A stretch of DNA of 64,000 nt from JAWLHU01 sp049324875 (GCA_049324875.1 JBMONC010000052.1:20526-84525); one strand, 5' to 3'. Shown: positions 1 to 8,155, counted from the stretch's first letter. The notes: generated by a model not told the origin, from the sequence alone. Translations and numbers: made by a program.

Positions 1-1
1 C

Positions 2-79
2 ATCTCCCAGAGCTACATCTCCCGCCTGGAGAAGCGGATCTTCAAGCGGCTGAAGAAGGAGATCTCCCGGATGGAGTAG
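2..79 (+). CDS. sigE: RNA polymerase sporulation sigma factor SigE, C-terminal end only
   Basis: Only the last 25 codons are inside the window; the gene begins upstream. The reading frame gives ISQSYISRLEKRIFKRLKKE and more up to a TAG at 77-79. This is the end of sigma region 4.2 (helix-turn-helix) and matches the end of Bacillus SigE closely, as I recall it. SigE is the early mother-cell sigma factor, made as pro-SigE and cut by SpoIIGA. Its position directly before sigG, with spoIIR following, is the classic spoIIG order and supports the call. Confidence 0.85.
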   Translation: MSQSYISRLEKRIFKRLKKEISRME

Positions 80-134
80 GGCCAGAACGCGGAGGGGGCC
101 AGGCAGGACGCCTGGCCCCTGTCGCATGATGAGC

Positions 135-270
135 CCCCATCATTATCAGGTTTACGTCTGCATCCGCGAAAGCCGTGTAACTACCATGGTGCGGTGTTTC
201 GCACGAAAAGGGCCCACCCACAGTCTTGTAATGTACTTGTTTTATCCGTGAAATCCGTGTAATCCGTGGC
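135..270. repeat. Dispersed intergenic hairpin element, copy A (degenerate)
   Basis: This lies between sigE and sigG and is the most decayed of four copies. It ends at 270 with the direct units ATCCGTGAA-ATCCGTGTA-ATCCGTGGC. An inner part at 186-204 (CATGGTGCGGTGTTTCGCAC) matches the conserved core hairpin of the other copies but has lost the outer arm. Read on the minus strand, it aligns with the left half of copy B, including the TACATTACA stretch next to the terminal units. It holds no ORF. Confidence 0.75.
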
Positions 271-275
271 CGCCA

Positions 276-441
276 TTTACAGGGAATCCGCAACCCCGTA
301 ACCCTTTAGATCAGCATAATCCCCACGTAGACCTTCATTCCAATAACTTCCTTGAAGCGGAATAGCCCCCAGTTCGGGTGGACATACTCCCACATGAATG
401 AGGCCGCCAGCTGGCGCCCATGGGGGAGGCAATGTCCCGGC
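276..441 (+). promoter_or_regulatory. sigG leader with possible RBS-sequestering structure
   Basis: The 166 bases before sigG contain a perfect 12-bp palindrome CGCCAGCTGGCG at 405-416. The ribosome-binding stretch TGGGGGAGG at 421-429 can pair with CCCCCA at 366-371. In Bacillus, sigG has a leader hairpin that damps translation of read-through transcripts from spoIIG. A similar role here is inference from position only. I could not pick a convincing SigF-type promoter. Confidence 0.4.
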
Positions 442-1215
442 ATGATGATCAACAAAGTGGAGATCTGTGGGGTCAACACATCCAAACTCCCGGTACTGAC
501 CAACGCCCAGATGCGTGAACTGTTCACCCGCATGCAGAACGGCGACAACTCATCACGTGATCAGCTGATCACAGGGAACCTCCGGCTAGTGCTCAGCGTG
601 ATCCAGCGCTTCAACAACCGAGGGGAGTATGTCGACGACCTCTTCCAGGTGGGATGCATCGGCTTGATGAAGGCCATCGACAACTTCGACCTGAGCCAGA
701 ACGTGAAGTTCAGTACCTATGCGGTCCCCATGATCATCGGGGAGATTCGGCGCTACCTGCGGGACAACAACCCGATCCGGGTGAGCCGCAGCCTGCGGGA
801 TGTGGCCTACAAGGCGCTCCAGATCCGGGACTCCCTCGTCAGCCGGCTCTCCCGGGAGCCAACCGTGCAGGAGATCGCCGATGAGTTGAAGCTGCCCCTG
901 GAGGAGATCGTCTTCGCCCTGGACTCGATCCAGGAGCCGGTCTCGCTCTTTGAGCCGCTCTACCATGACGGCGGGGATCCGATCTACGTCATGGACCAGG
1001 TGAGCGACGAAAAGCATCAGGATGGCCAGTGGCTGGAGGGCATCACGATCCGCGAGGCGCTCCGACGGCTGAACGAGCGGGAGCGGCTGATCCTGACGCT
1101 CCGCTTCTTCGAGGGCAAGACCCAGATGGAGGTCGCCGAGGAGATCGGCATCTCCCAGGCCCAGGTGAGCCGGCTGGAGAAGGCTGCACTCACCCACATG
1201 CGCAAGTTTGTCTGA
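442..1215 (+). CDS. sigG: RNA polymerase sporulation sigma factor SigG
   Basis: This 257-residue sigma-70 family protein drives late forespore transcription after engulfment. The start MMINKVEICGV matches the family N-terminus (NKVEICGVDTSKLP in Bacillus). An upstream in-frame ATG at 352 exists but would add about 30 non-homologous residues. Region 2 is clear (NLRLVLSVIQRFNNRGEYVDDLFQ, then GEIRRYLRDNNPIRVSRSLR). Region 4 ends in GKTQMEVAEEIGISQAQVSR. The length equals the usual size of about 260 residues. The RBS GGGGGAGG lies at 422-429. A terminator follows. Confidence 0.95.
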   Translation: MMINKVEICGVNTSKLPVLTNAQMRELFTRMQNGDNSSRDQLITGNLRLVLSVIQRFNNRGEYVDDLFQVGCIGLMKAIDNFDLSQNVKFSTYAVPMIIGEIRRYLRDNNPIRVSRSLRDVAYKALQIRDSLVSRLSREPTVQEIADELKLPLEEIVFALDSIQEPVSLFEPLYHDGGDPIYVMDQVSDEKHQDGQWLEGITIREALRRLNERERLILTLRFFEGKTQMEVAEEIGISQAQVSRLEKAALTHMRKFV

Positions 1216-1227
1216 TCTGCTGCCACA

Positions 1228-1263
1228 TCTTCGTCCTGTCCGACTTTCGGGCGGGACGAATTT
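1228..1263 (+). terminator. Rho-independent terminator after sigG
   Basis: CGTCC-TGTCCGA and TCGGGC-GGGACG form a stem that is followed by AATTTTGTT. It separates sigG from spoIIR, so spoIIR probably has its own forespore promoter. Confidence 0.6.
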
Positions 1264-1344
1264 TGTTCTAATGTTTAAAAACCGGGAGCCGGGTCAAGAC
1301 TGGAGCTACCAAGGTTCGACAGCTAACAAGGGAGGTATACCAAA

Positions 1345-1926
1345 ATGAATCGGAAGATGATGGCTGGTTGGCTGGTGCTCTGTCTGGGGGTCTCAGCGGT
1401 GGTGTCGGGTTGGCTGCTGGCCCGGGATGCGCGGGCCGGCGCCCCCACCGAGGTGGCGGCGGCGGTGCCGGCGCTGGGGCCGGACCAGGAGCTGCTCCGG
1501 GTTCACGTGATCGCCAACAGTGACAGCACGGCGGATCAGGCCCTGAAGCTGAAGGTGCGGGACGCGGTGATGGAGCACCTGGCTCCCCGGCTGGCCGGAG
1601 CCGGCAGCCTGGCGGAGGCCGAGGCGGTGGTCGCCGCTGCGCTGCCGCAGTTGGAGGCGCTGGCGGCCCGTCTGGTTGACCGTTCGGGCTTCGGCTACGG
1701 CGCCCGGGTCGAGTTGGGCTGGTACGACTTCCCGGGCAAGTCCTACGGCGAGCTCTACCTGCCGGCAGGCGAGTACAAGGCGCTCCGGGTTGTGCTCGGC
1801 CAGGGCCAGGGAGCCAACTTCTGGTGCCTGCTCTACCCCTCCTTCTGCTACAAGATCATCGAGGTGCAGCAGTCCGGGCCCGACTCGGGCAGCTCCGGCG
1901 CCACGACCAACGACGTGATCTGGTAG
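1345..1926 (+). CDS. spoIIR: Stage II sporulation protein R
   Basis: The protein has 193 residues. An N-terminal signal/membrane segment (about residues 6-26) is followed by the SpoIIR family core: LLRVHVIANSDSTADQALKL, then VRDAVMEHL. The C-terminal family signature is also present (KSYGELYLPAGEYKALRVVL, then FWCLLYPSFCY). SpoIIR is made in the forespore under SigF, is exported, and triggers SpoIIGA to cut pro-SigE in the mother cell. Its position right after sigE-sigG fits that checkpoint. The RBS AGGGAGG is at 1329-1335. The tail after FCYK is short compared with some family members. Confidence 0.92.
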   Translation: MNRKMMAGWLVLCLGVSAVVSGWLLARDARAGAPTEVAAAVPALGPDQELLRVHVIANSDSTADQALKLKVRDAVMEHLAPRLAGAGSLAEAEAVVAAALPQLEALAARLVDRSGFGYGARVELGWYDFPGKSYGELYLPAGEYKALRVVLGQGQGANFWCLLYPSFCYKIIEVQQSGPDSGSSGATTNDVIW

Positions 1927-1997
1927 CGCCGTCAACAGCACCCCCCTTGCTGCATAGGATTGGGCAGAAGCCTGAATCCCGGCAAGGGGGGTTGTCC

Positions 1998-2249
1998 ATG
2001 GCGGTGACCAAGGCCTCTGAACTCCGCAAGGAAGTGATCGATATCCGGACGGGGCGCCGCCTTGGTGAGTTGATCGATGTGGAGATCGATGAGGAGTCCG
2101 GGCGGATCAGCGCCATCGTGGTCCCCGGTGAGACCCGGTGGTTCGGCATGTGGGGCGGCGGCCCCGATGTGGTGATCCCCTGGTCCAAGATCGTGAAGAT
2201 CGGTCCGGACTGCATTCTGGTGGAGATCGACCGCCTTGGCGGCGCATAA
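1998..2249 (+). CDS. ylmC: YlmC/YmxH family PRC-barrel sporulation protein
   Basis: This 83-residue protein matches the YlmC/YmxH family. It has a PRC-barrel fold with the opening KASELRKEVIDIRTGRRLGE and a later GETRWFGMWGGG and VVIPWSKIVKIG. Bacillus ylmC sits at the same place next to ylmD, downstream of sigG. Its exact function is not established; family members are linked to sporulation. The start at 1998 has the RBS AAGGGGGG at 1984-1991. A strong terminator follows at once. Confidence 0.88.
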   Translation: MAVTKASELRKEVIDIRTGRRLGELIDVEIDEESGRISAIVVPGETRWFGMWGGGPDVVIPWSKIVKIGPDCILVEIDRLGGA

Positions 2250-2251
2250 GG

Positions 2252-2280
2252 GAAGACCCCCGCACCCGGGGGTCTTCTTC
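2252..2280 (+). terminator. Rho-independent terminator after ylmC
   Basis: There is a perfect 10-bp stem, GAAGACCCCC / GGGGGTCTTC, with loop gcaccc and then TTCTC. It closes the sporulation block before the inverted DUF1028 gene. Confidence 0.85.
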
Positions 2281-2291
2281 TCTGCCGCCAG

Positions 2292-3014
2292 CTACGGGGC
2301 GGAGCGGCTGGCGGCGGCCCGGGCCCGAGCGATGGCCTCGGGATCGGTGACGCCCGACGGTCGCTCACGGGTGGGCAGGAGCTCCCGGTAGGGGGCGTAG
2401 GTGCGGTCGGAGAGCTCCAGGAGCCGCTTCAGCTCGAGGATTGGCTCAGGATGGTCATCCACCCGCAGGTAGACGTAAGGGTAGGGCTGGCGGTCGGCCA
2501 CAAGGAGGGCCGCCGCCTGCTTGCCGCGCTTGTCCCCGCCGGCGGCCTGCCCTGCCTCCAGGGCGGCCACCAGCCGCCAGGGGAAGGGCGCCTTTTCGGC
2601 GACCAGGAAGGCCCGCTCCATCGCCTCCAGCACCTCTGGGCCCGTCAGCATGTTCCCGGCCGCCGCATAGCCCGCCCCGGTCCGATGGCCGGCCCATTCG
2701 ACGCAGCGGCTGCCCGTGTGGGCCGCGGCCCCTCCGGCTGCGTCCACCACCGCCAGCTGCCGGAGCTCCCGCCCCTCATCAGCGGCGATCAGCCGGGTCA
2801 GCACCGCCGTGGCGCTCTGCCCCTGCCGGAGCAGCTCCAGGGCATCAAACCCGAGGAGCGGGTTGACCAGCGCCTGGGTAGCCACCGCCCCGACACCCGC
2901 AGCGACGTGGGGGCAGAGTGCCCCTACCGCCAGGAAGCGGGAGGCGACGGCCACCCCCAGCATGCCGGTCTCAGGGCAGCGGGCTGCCAGCGAGAAGGTG
3001 CAGAGTTCTGCCAT
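2292..3014 (-). CDS. DUF1028 family protein (possible Ntn-type hydrolase)
   Basis: The protein has 240 residues and no signal peptide. It matches the DUF1028 family over its length: TFSLAARCPETGMLGVAVAS at the N-terminus, GVGAVATQALVNPLLG, and AGYAAAGNMLTGPEVLEAM. The family resembles N-terminal nucleophile hydrolases, but a reaction is not established. Such genes often sit with peptide or amino-acid catabolic genes. Here it is divergent from a GntR regulator and a peptide-type importer, with a shared 148-bp control region. RBS GGGGAG precedes ATG at 3014. A role in small-peptide or amide breakdown is inference. Confidence 0.82.
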   Translation of the reverse strand: MAELCTFSLAARCPETGMLGVAVASRFLAVGALCPHVAAGVGAVATQALVNPLLGFDALELLRQGQSATAVLTRLIAADEGRELRQLAVVDAAGGAAAHTGSRCVEWAGHRTGAGYAAAGNMLTGPEVLEAMERAFLVAEKAPFPWRLVAALEAGQAAGGDKRGKQAAALLVADRQPYPYVYLRVDDHPEPILELKRLLELSDRTYAPYRELLPTRERPSGVTDPEAIARARAAASRSAP

Positions 3015-3100
3015 GTGAATCTCCCCATTTCCATCCGGATAAAAAACTTTCCGTCGGTATAGATATTTAGTCTAGACAGACAATACCCTTTACAAGTAGG

Positions 3101-3130
3101 ATACTGTATACAGTGTTCCGTGTACAGTAT
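3101..3130. promoter_or_regulatory. Probable GntR operator in the divergent DUF1028/gntR promoter region
   Basis: This is an inverted repeat with perfect 8-bp arms, ATACTGTA at 3101-3108 and TACAGTAT at 3123-3130, separated by 14 bp. The palindrome TGTATACA lies inside the left half. It sits between two divergent genes and just upstream of the GntR start, the usual place for autoregulation. A second short palindrome, GTCTAGAC, lies at 3070-3077. Confidence 0.6.
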
Positions 3131-3162
3131 CCAAATCGAAATCAAATGGGAGGGTCACGGGA

Positions 3163-4067
3163 TTGTCTGTCACGCCTGACCTCCGCAGCGATCCGCTGTA
3201 TATCAAGGTCTATACCCTGCTCAAGGAGTGGATCATGGAGGGGCGGCTCCCGCCCGGGGAGCGGCTCCGGGAGACGGTTCTGGCCGCCGACCTGCAGGTC
3301 AGCCGGACCCCTGTCCGCGACGCCCTCCGCCGGCTGGAACAGGACCGCCTGATCGTCACGGTGCAGGGCCAGGGCACCTATGAGGTCTACCGACCCTCGG
3401 AGGCGGACCTGGCCGACCTCTACGGCGCCCGCTCCATCCTGGAGGGGGGAGCGGCACGGCTGGCGGCGGCACGGCGACCGCCGGAGGTGGAGCAGATGGC
3501 CCGGGTGCTGGAGGAGATGGCCCGCTCCTATGAGGAGGACCCGCCCNNNNNNNNNNNNNNNNNNNNNNNNNNNNNNNNNNNNNNNNNNNNNNNNNNNNNN
3601 NNNNNNNNNNNNNNNNNNNNNNNNNNNNNNNNNNNNNNNNNNNNNNCTACGGCGCCCGCTCCATCCTGGAGGGGGGAGCGGCACGGCTGGCGGCGGCACG
3701 GCGACCGCCGGAGGTGGAGCAGATGGCCCGGGTGCTGGAGGAGATGGCCCGCTCCTATGAGGAGGACCCGCCCGGGCGGGTGTTGGACCTGGACATGCGG
3801 TTCCACGAGCTGCTGATGATGGCGGCCGGAAACCCGGTCCTGTTGGAACTGCACAACCACCTGACGGTCCGGCTGCGGCATCTGCGCTCGATGAGCGGGG
3901 ATATCACGGTGCGGCGCCACCAGGTGCTGGAACAGCACCGGACGATGGTGGAGGCGCTCCGGAAAGGCGATCCGGAGGAGGCGGAGAGGGCCACCAGGGG
4001 CCATATCCTGGCGGTTTACGAGCTGGCCCGGCAGGCGTTCGCCGAGCGGGCTGCACAGGGGAGGTAA
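3163..4067 (+). CDS. GntR family regulator (FCD subfamily), artificially split by an assembly gap
   Basis: The N-terminal winged helix is complete (DPLYIKVYTLLKEWIMEGRL, then PGERLRETVLAADLQVSRTP). The C-terminal FCD ligand domain contains DLDMRFHELLMMAAGNPVLL. The reading is interrupted by 100 N and a repeated 127-bp block. Removing bases 3547-3773 restores one open frame of 226 codons, the normal size for the family (225 residues). Start is TTG 3163 with RBS GGGAGGG at 3148-3154. It is probably the local repressor of the importer and the DUF1028 gene, sensing an acid or peptide-derived ligand (inference). Confidence 0.85.
3420..3773. other. Assembly gap (100 N at 3547-3646) flanked by an exact 127-bp duplication
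   Basis: Bases 3420-3546 and 3647-3773 are identical and border 100 N. This is the signature of two contigs that overlap by one 127-base k-mer but were scaffolded with a nominal gap. It should be collapsed, not read as biology. Confidence 0.93.
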
Positions 4068-4114
4068 GGGCGAGGCCGCCCACTCGATAATCGACTAGCG
4101 GGAGGATGAGCACC

Positions 4115-5692
4115 ATGTACAAGCGCCGTATGTCCCAATGGGTCACCGCTCTTGCTCTCAGTGTGGCCTTCGCCGTTGCGGGGTGCAGTGGGGGAGGCTC
4201 CGGCAAGCAGGAGGGGCAGACCCCCCAGCCTGCCCAGCAGGGTCAGCAGCAGGCCGAGGCTCCGAAGCAGGATGTGACCATCCGCATCGCCCTGAACGCC
4301 GACCCCCCCAAGCTTGATCCCCACCAGTCCACCGCACTGGTCGACCGGCAGGTCTTCCAGTCGCTCTTTGACAAGCTGGTCGACTTCGACAAGGACCTGA
4401 ACATCGTGCCGCAGCTGGCGGAGAAGTGGGAGATCTCCCCGGATGGCCTGGTCTACACCTTCAACCTGCGCAAGGGGGTCAAGTTCCACGACGGGACCGA
4501 TTTCAACGCCGAGGCGGTGAAGTACAACTTCGACCGGATGATGGATAAGGACTTCCCCTCGCCCCGCAAGTCGGAGATCAACGCCGTCGACAAGGTGGAG
4601 GTGGTCGACTCCCACACGGTGAAGATCACCCTGAAGCAGCCTTTCGCCGGCTTCCTCTCGATCCTGGCCGACCGGGCCGGCATGATCGTCTCGCCCACCG
4701 CCGCCAAGGCGGCCGGCCTTGACTTCCTGAACAACCCCGTCGGCACCGGCCCCTTCAAGTTCAAGGACCGGGTAAAGGGCGACTCGATCACCCTGGTCCG
4801 GAACGAGGAGTACTGGATGAAGGGGCTGCCGAAGGCCTCCTCCATCGTCTACAAGACCGTCACCGACGAGAACGTGAAGCTGGTCAACCTGCAGTCGGGC
4901 CAGCTGGACATCATCGACACGGTGCCCTCGAAGCAGGTGCCGAGCCTCAAGTCGGACAACCGGGTGAAGCTGGTGATCCACCCCAGCCTCCAGTACCAGG
5001 GGCTCTGGCTGAACACCACCAGGCCGCCGCTGGACAACAAGCTGGTCCGCCAGGCGGTCGAGGCGGCCATCGACCGGGAGGCGCTGGTGAAGGTGGTCTT
5101 CGGGGAGACGGCGGCCCCGGCGTACAGCCCCTTCGCCCCCGGCACCCCGGCGGATGACGGCGTTCCCTTCCCCAAGCGTGACGTGGAGAAGGCGAGGCGG
5201 CTGCTGGCCGAGTCCGGCGTGGGCAGCGTCACCGTTGGCCTGAAGATCTCCCCCTCGCCCGTCAACCAGCAGATCGCCCAGGTGATCCAGCAGATGCTGG
5301 GCGAGGCCGGGATCAAGGTGAACATCGAGCAGGAGGAGTTCGGCCAGGTCCTGGACAAGCTGGCCAAGAAGAACTACGACATGGCCCAGGTGGGCTGGTC
5401 CGGCCGCCCCGATCCCGACGGCAACATCTACGCCTTCGTGGTGACCGGCATGGGCAACAATTACAGCGGCTACTCCAACCCCCAGGTGGACAAGCTCCTG
5501 AACGATGCCCGCAAGCCCAACAGCATGGCGGAGCGCAAGCCGCTCTATGCCGAGACGATGAAGATCCTGCGGGAGGAGCTCCCCTACATCTACCTCTGGT
5601 TCCCGCTCAACGTCAAGGGGCTCGGCCCGACGGTCCAGGGCTTTGAGCCGGTGCCTGACGGGATGATCCGGACCCAGAACCTGACCAAGTAA
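4115..5692 (+). CDS. ABC transporter substrate-binding lipoprotein, peptide/nickel (family 5) type
   Basis: The 525-residue lipoprotein has a signal peptide with lipobox VAGC, followed by a Gly/Gln-rich linker. The family 5 binding-protein core is clear: LNADPPKLDPHQSTALVDRQ, EKWEISPDGLVYTFNLRKGV, VGTGPFKFKDRV and LLAESGV. Such proteins deliver di- or oligopeptides (or related solutes) to a DppBC-type permease, and both permease genes follow. ATG 4115 has RBS GGAGG at 4101-4105; ATG 4106 would overlap that site. The ligand cannot be told from sequence. Confidence 0.9.
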   Translation: MYKRRMSQWVTALALSVAFAVAGCSGGGSGKQEGQTPQPAQQGQQQAEAPKQDVTIRIALNADPPKLDPHQSTALVDRQVFQSLFDKLVDFDKDLNIVPQLAEKWEISPDGLVYTFNLRKGVKFHDGTDFNAEAVKYNFDRMMDKDFPSPRKSEINAVDKVEVVDSHTVKITLKQPFAGFLSILADRAGMIVSPTAAKAAGLDFLNNPVGTGPFKFKDRVKGDSITLVRNEEYWMKGLPKASSIVYKTVTDENVKLVNLQSGQLDIIDTVPSKQVPSLKSDNRVKLVIHPSLQYQGLWLNTTRPPLDNKLVRQAVEAAIDREALVKVVFGETAAPAYSPFAPGTPADDGVPFPKRDVEKARRLLAESGVGSVTVGLKISPSPVNQQIAQVIQQMLGEAGIKVNIEQEEFGQVLDKLAKKNYDMAQVGWSGRPDPDGNIYAFVVTGMGNNYSGYSNPQVDKLLNDARKPNSMAERKPLYAETMKILREELPYIYLWFPLNVKGLGPTVQGFEPVPDGMIRTQNLTK

Positions 5693-5712
5693 GCCGCACC
5701 GACGACGTGACG

Positions 5713-5742
5713 CCGCCGGGCCTCCTTGGCGGGGCCCGGCGG
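5713..5742 (+). other. Intergenic stem-loop between binding protein and permease genes
   Basis: There is a perfect 10-bp stem, CCGCCGGGCC / GGCCCGGCGG, with a 10-base loop and no T-tract. Such hairpins often stabilise the binding-protein message and lower permease expression; that role is inferred here. Confidence 0.6.
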
Positions 5743-5768
5743 TAACTCTCCAGGGGGTGAGCGGAGCC

Positions 5769-6725
5769 GTGTTCTCCTACCTCGTAAGACGCCTTGCTCT
5801 GATGCTCCCCATCCTGCTGCTGGTCAGCGTGATTGCCTTCAGCCTGATCCATCTGGTGCCCGGAGATCCGGCGCTGGTGATCCTCGGGCCGGAAGCTCCC
5901 ATGGAGACGGTGCAGGCGATGCGCAAGCAGCTGGGGCTGGATCGGCCGGTGATCATCCAGTACCTGGACTGGCTGGGATCGGCCCTGCGGGGGGACCTGG
6001 GCCGGTCCATGGTGGACCGGCAGCCTGTGGTGGCGTTGATCCTCCAGCGACTGCCCGCCACCTTTGAGCTGGCGATCCTCACCTTCGCGGTCTCGACGCT
6101 GCTGGCGGTGCCCATTGGCATCTTCACGGCGGTCCGCCGGGGATCGGCGGCCGATTGGGTCGGCAGCGTGGCCGCCCTCGTCGGGCAGTCGATCCCGCAC
6201 TTCTGGCTGGGGATCATGCTGATTGTCCTCTTCTCCCTGCATCTGAAGTGGCTGCCCGCCTCGGGCTACGTCCACATCTGGGTGGACCCCAAGGCCAACC
6301 TGTTGGCGATGATCCTGCCGGCGCTGGCGACCGGGGCCCGGGAGGCGGCGGTGATCACCCGCTACCTGCGGGCCAGCCTGCTGGAGGTGCTGAAGCAGGA
6401 CTACGTGCGCACCGCCCGCGCCAAGGGGCTCTCCGAGCGGGTGGTGGTGCTCCGGCACGCTGTCCGGAACGCCCTGATCCCGGTGATCACAGCCAGCGGT
6501 CTGCAGATTGCGGGGCTGTTGGGTGGCCTGGTGATCACCGAGACGATCTTCACCATCCCCGGCTTCGGGCGGCTGATCGTGGACGCCATCTTCCAGCGGG
6601 ATATCCCGGTGATCCAGGGCGCAGTCCTCTTCGCCGCCCTGATGGTGATGTCGATCAACCTGGTGATCGATCTGATCTACTCGCTGGTCGACCCGCGGAT
6701 CAAGCTGGCTGGAAAGGGGGCCTAG
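5769..6725 (+). CDS. Peptide-type ABC transporter permease (DppB family)
   Basis: This 318-residue inner-membrane permease has about six membrane segments. It starts with the family pattern FSYLVRRLALMLPILLLVSV and has the GDPA motif (HLVPGDPALVILG). The EAA loop for ATPase contact is ALIPVITASGLQIAGLLGG. GTG 5769 is preferred because AGGGGG at 5752-5757 gives normal spacing, which GTG 5757 lacks. It pairs with the next gene 3 bp downstream. No ATPase gene is present in the cluster, so it must use ATPases coded elsewhere. Confidence 0.92.
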   Translation: MFSYLVRRLALMLPILLLVSVIAFSLIHLVPGDPALVILGPEAPMETVQAMRKQLGLDRPVIIQYLDWLGSALRGDLGRSMVDRQPVVALILQRLPATFELAILTFAVSTLLAVPIGIFTAVRRGSAADWVGSVAALVGQSIPHFWLGIMLIVLFSLHLKWLPASGYVHIWVDPKANLLAMILPALATGAREAAVITRYLRASLLEVLKQDYVRTARAKGLSERVVVLRHAVRNALIPVITASGLQIAGLLGGLVITETIFTIPGFGRLIVDAIFQRDIPVIQGAVLFAALMVMSINLVIDLIYSLVDPRIKLAGKGA

Positions 6726-6728
6726 CCG

Positions 6729-7634
6729 ATGGCGGAGGAGTTGATCACCACAGCTGCACCCCCCTCCGGCTCCCCGACCCCGTCCGGCAGTGCGGGGCGG
6801 GATCTCTGGCGCCGCTTCCGGCGGAACAAGCCGGCCCTGGTCGGAGCGGCGGTTGTGCTGGCCCTGATCCTGATCGCCACCTTCGCCCCGGTCATCGCTC
6901 CCTATGACCCGGTCAACGACTTCGACTACGCCGCCGCCCTCCAGGGGCCCAGCCAGAAGCACTGGTTCGGCACCGACGACCTGGGGCGGGATGTGCTCTC
7001 CCGGGTGATCTACGGCGCCCGGAACTCGCTCTCCGCCGGGGTGGTATCGGTGGCGCTGGCCCTGCTGATCGGGATGCCGGTCGGCCTGCTGGCCGGCTAC
7101 TACCGGGGCTTCTGGGATGAGGTGGTGATCATGCGGATCACCGACGCCTTCCAGGCGATCCCCTTCCTGATCCTGGCGCTGGCCATGGCGGCGGTGCTGG
7201 GCCCGGGGCTCTGGAAGGCGATGCTGGCTATCGGTATCGGGCTGACGCCCGCCTTCATCCGCATGGTGCGGGCCCAGGTGCTGGCCCACCGGGAGTCCGA
7301 CTACGTGCTGGCCGCCAAGGCGATGGGCGCCACCGACCTGCGGATCATGTTCCGCCACCTGCTGCCCAACATTGCCGGGCCGATCATCGTGCAGGCCTCC
7401 CTGGCGGTGGCATCGGCGATCATCGCCGAGGCCGGCCTCTCCTACCTGGGGCTGGGTATCCAGCCGCCGGACCCGGCCTGGGGCTCCTCACTCCGCTTCG
7501 CCCAGGGCTTCCTGACCATCGCCCCGCACATGGCCTATTACCCGGGCGCCGCGATCTTCGTCTCGGTGCTCTCCATCAACCTGCTGGGCGACGGGCTCCG
7601 GGACATGCTGGACCCGCGCATGAAGAACGGCTAG
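6729..7634 (+). CDS. Peptide-type ABC transporter permease (DppC family)
   Basis: The protein has 301 residues. A cytoplasmic N-terminal part contains the DppC-type sequence RDLWRRFRRNKPALVGAAVV. Next come the family signature HWFGTDDLGRDVLSRVIYGA and the permease core with LLPNIAGPIIVQASLAVASA. It forms the heterodimer with the previous permease. ATG 6729 follows the previous stop closely, with RBS AAAGGGGG. The operon ends at the terminator behind it. Confidence 0.93.
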   Translation: MAEELITTAAPPSGSPTPSGSAGRDLWRRFRRNKPALVGAAVVLALILIATFAPVIAPYDPVNDFDYAAALQGPSQKHWFGTDDLGRDVLSRVIYGARNSLSAGVVSVALALLIGMPVGLLAGYYRGFWDEVVIMRITDAFQAIPFLILALAMAAVLGPGLWKAMLAIGIGLTPAFIRMVRAQVLAHRESDYVLAAKAMGATDLRIMFRHLLPNIAGPIIVQASLAVASAIIAEAGLSYLGLGIQPPDPAWGSSLRFAQGFLTIAPHMAYYPGAAIFVSVLSINLLGDGLRDMLDPRMKNG

Positions 7635-7638
7635 CCTG

Positions 7639-7680
7639 ACCGGGCGGACCGGGTGACCTGCACCCGACCCGCCCGGTTTT
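7639..7680 (+). terminator. Rho-independent terminator after the ABC permease genes
   Basis: ACCGGGCGG pairs with CCGCCCGGT, followed by TTTT. It ends the importer operon before ridA. Confidence 0.8.
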
Positions 7681-7753
7681 CCTATGGGTTACCCCCCGGG
7701 GCCCTCCTCTGGTAAAATGGGAGGCGTGAACCGATGCGAAGGAGGCAACCCCC

Positions 7754-8155
7754 ATGTCGGAGCAGGTTCGAAAGATCCCGGTCCACCCTGCCGGTGCCCC
7801 GATACCCGCCGGTCCGTACACCCCGGCGATCATCGCCGGCGGTTTCGTCTTCGTCAGCGGCCAGGGGCCGCTCAAGCCCGGCACCCGTGAGATCGTCCAG
7901 GGGGACATCCGGGTGCAGACCCGGACGGTGCTGGAGAACATCCGCTCCATCCTGGAGGCGGCGGGCTGCAGCATGGCCGACGTGGTCAAGGTGAACGTCC
8001 ACCTGGCCGACATGAAGGACTTCCCCGCCTACAACGAGGTCTACCGGGAGTACTTTCCCGAGCCCTTCCCCGCCCGGACCACCGTCCAGTCGGTGCTGCC
8101 CGGCCCCTTCTCCGTGGAGATCGACGTGATCGCCCTGCGCCCGGAGGGGAGGTAG
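7754..8155 (+). CDS. ridA: RidA family reactive enamine/imine deaminase
   Basis: The protein has 133 residues, the usual RidA length. Family motifs include IIAGGFVFVSGQGPLKPGT and DVVKVNVHLADMKDFPAYNE. The catalytic arginine is at about residue 108 in FPARTTVQ, which marks active deaminases. RidA hydrolyses 2-aminoacrylate and related enamines formed by PLP enzymes and so protects them. RBS GAAGGAGG is at 7738-7745. It ends one base before pgeF and so may be co-transcribed with it. Confidence 0.92.
   Translation: MSEQVRKIPVHPAGAPIPAGPYTPAIIAGGFVFVSGQGPLKPGTREIVQGDIRVQTRTVLENIRSILEAAGCSMADVVKVNVHLADMKDFPAYNEVYREYFPEPFPARTTVQSVLPGPFSVEIDVIALRPEGR

Noticed and set aside
5613..7358. Open frame of about 580 codons opposite the ABC permease genes
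   Set aside because: His/Gln/Asp/Arg-rich antisense shadow of two clear permease genes.
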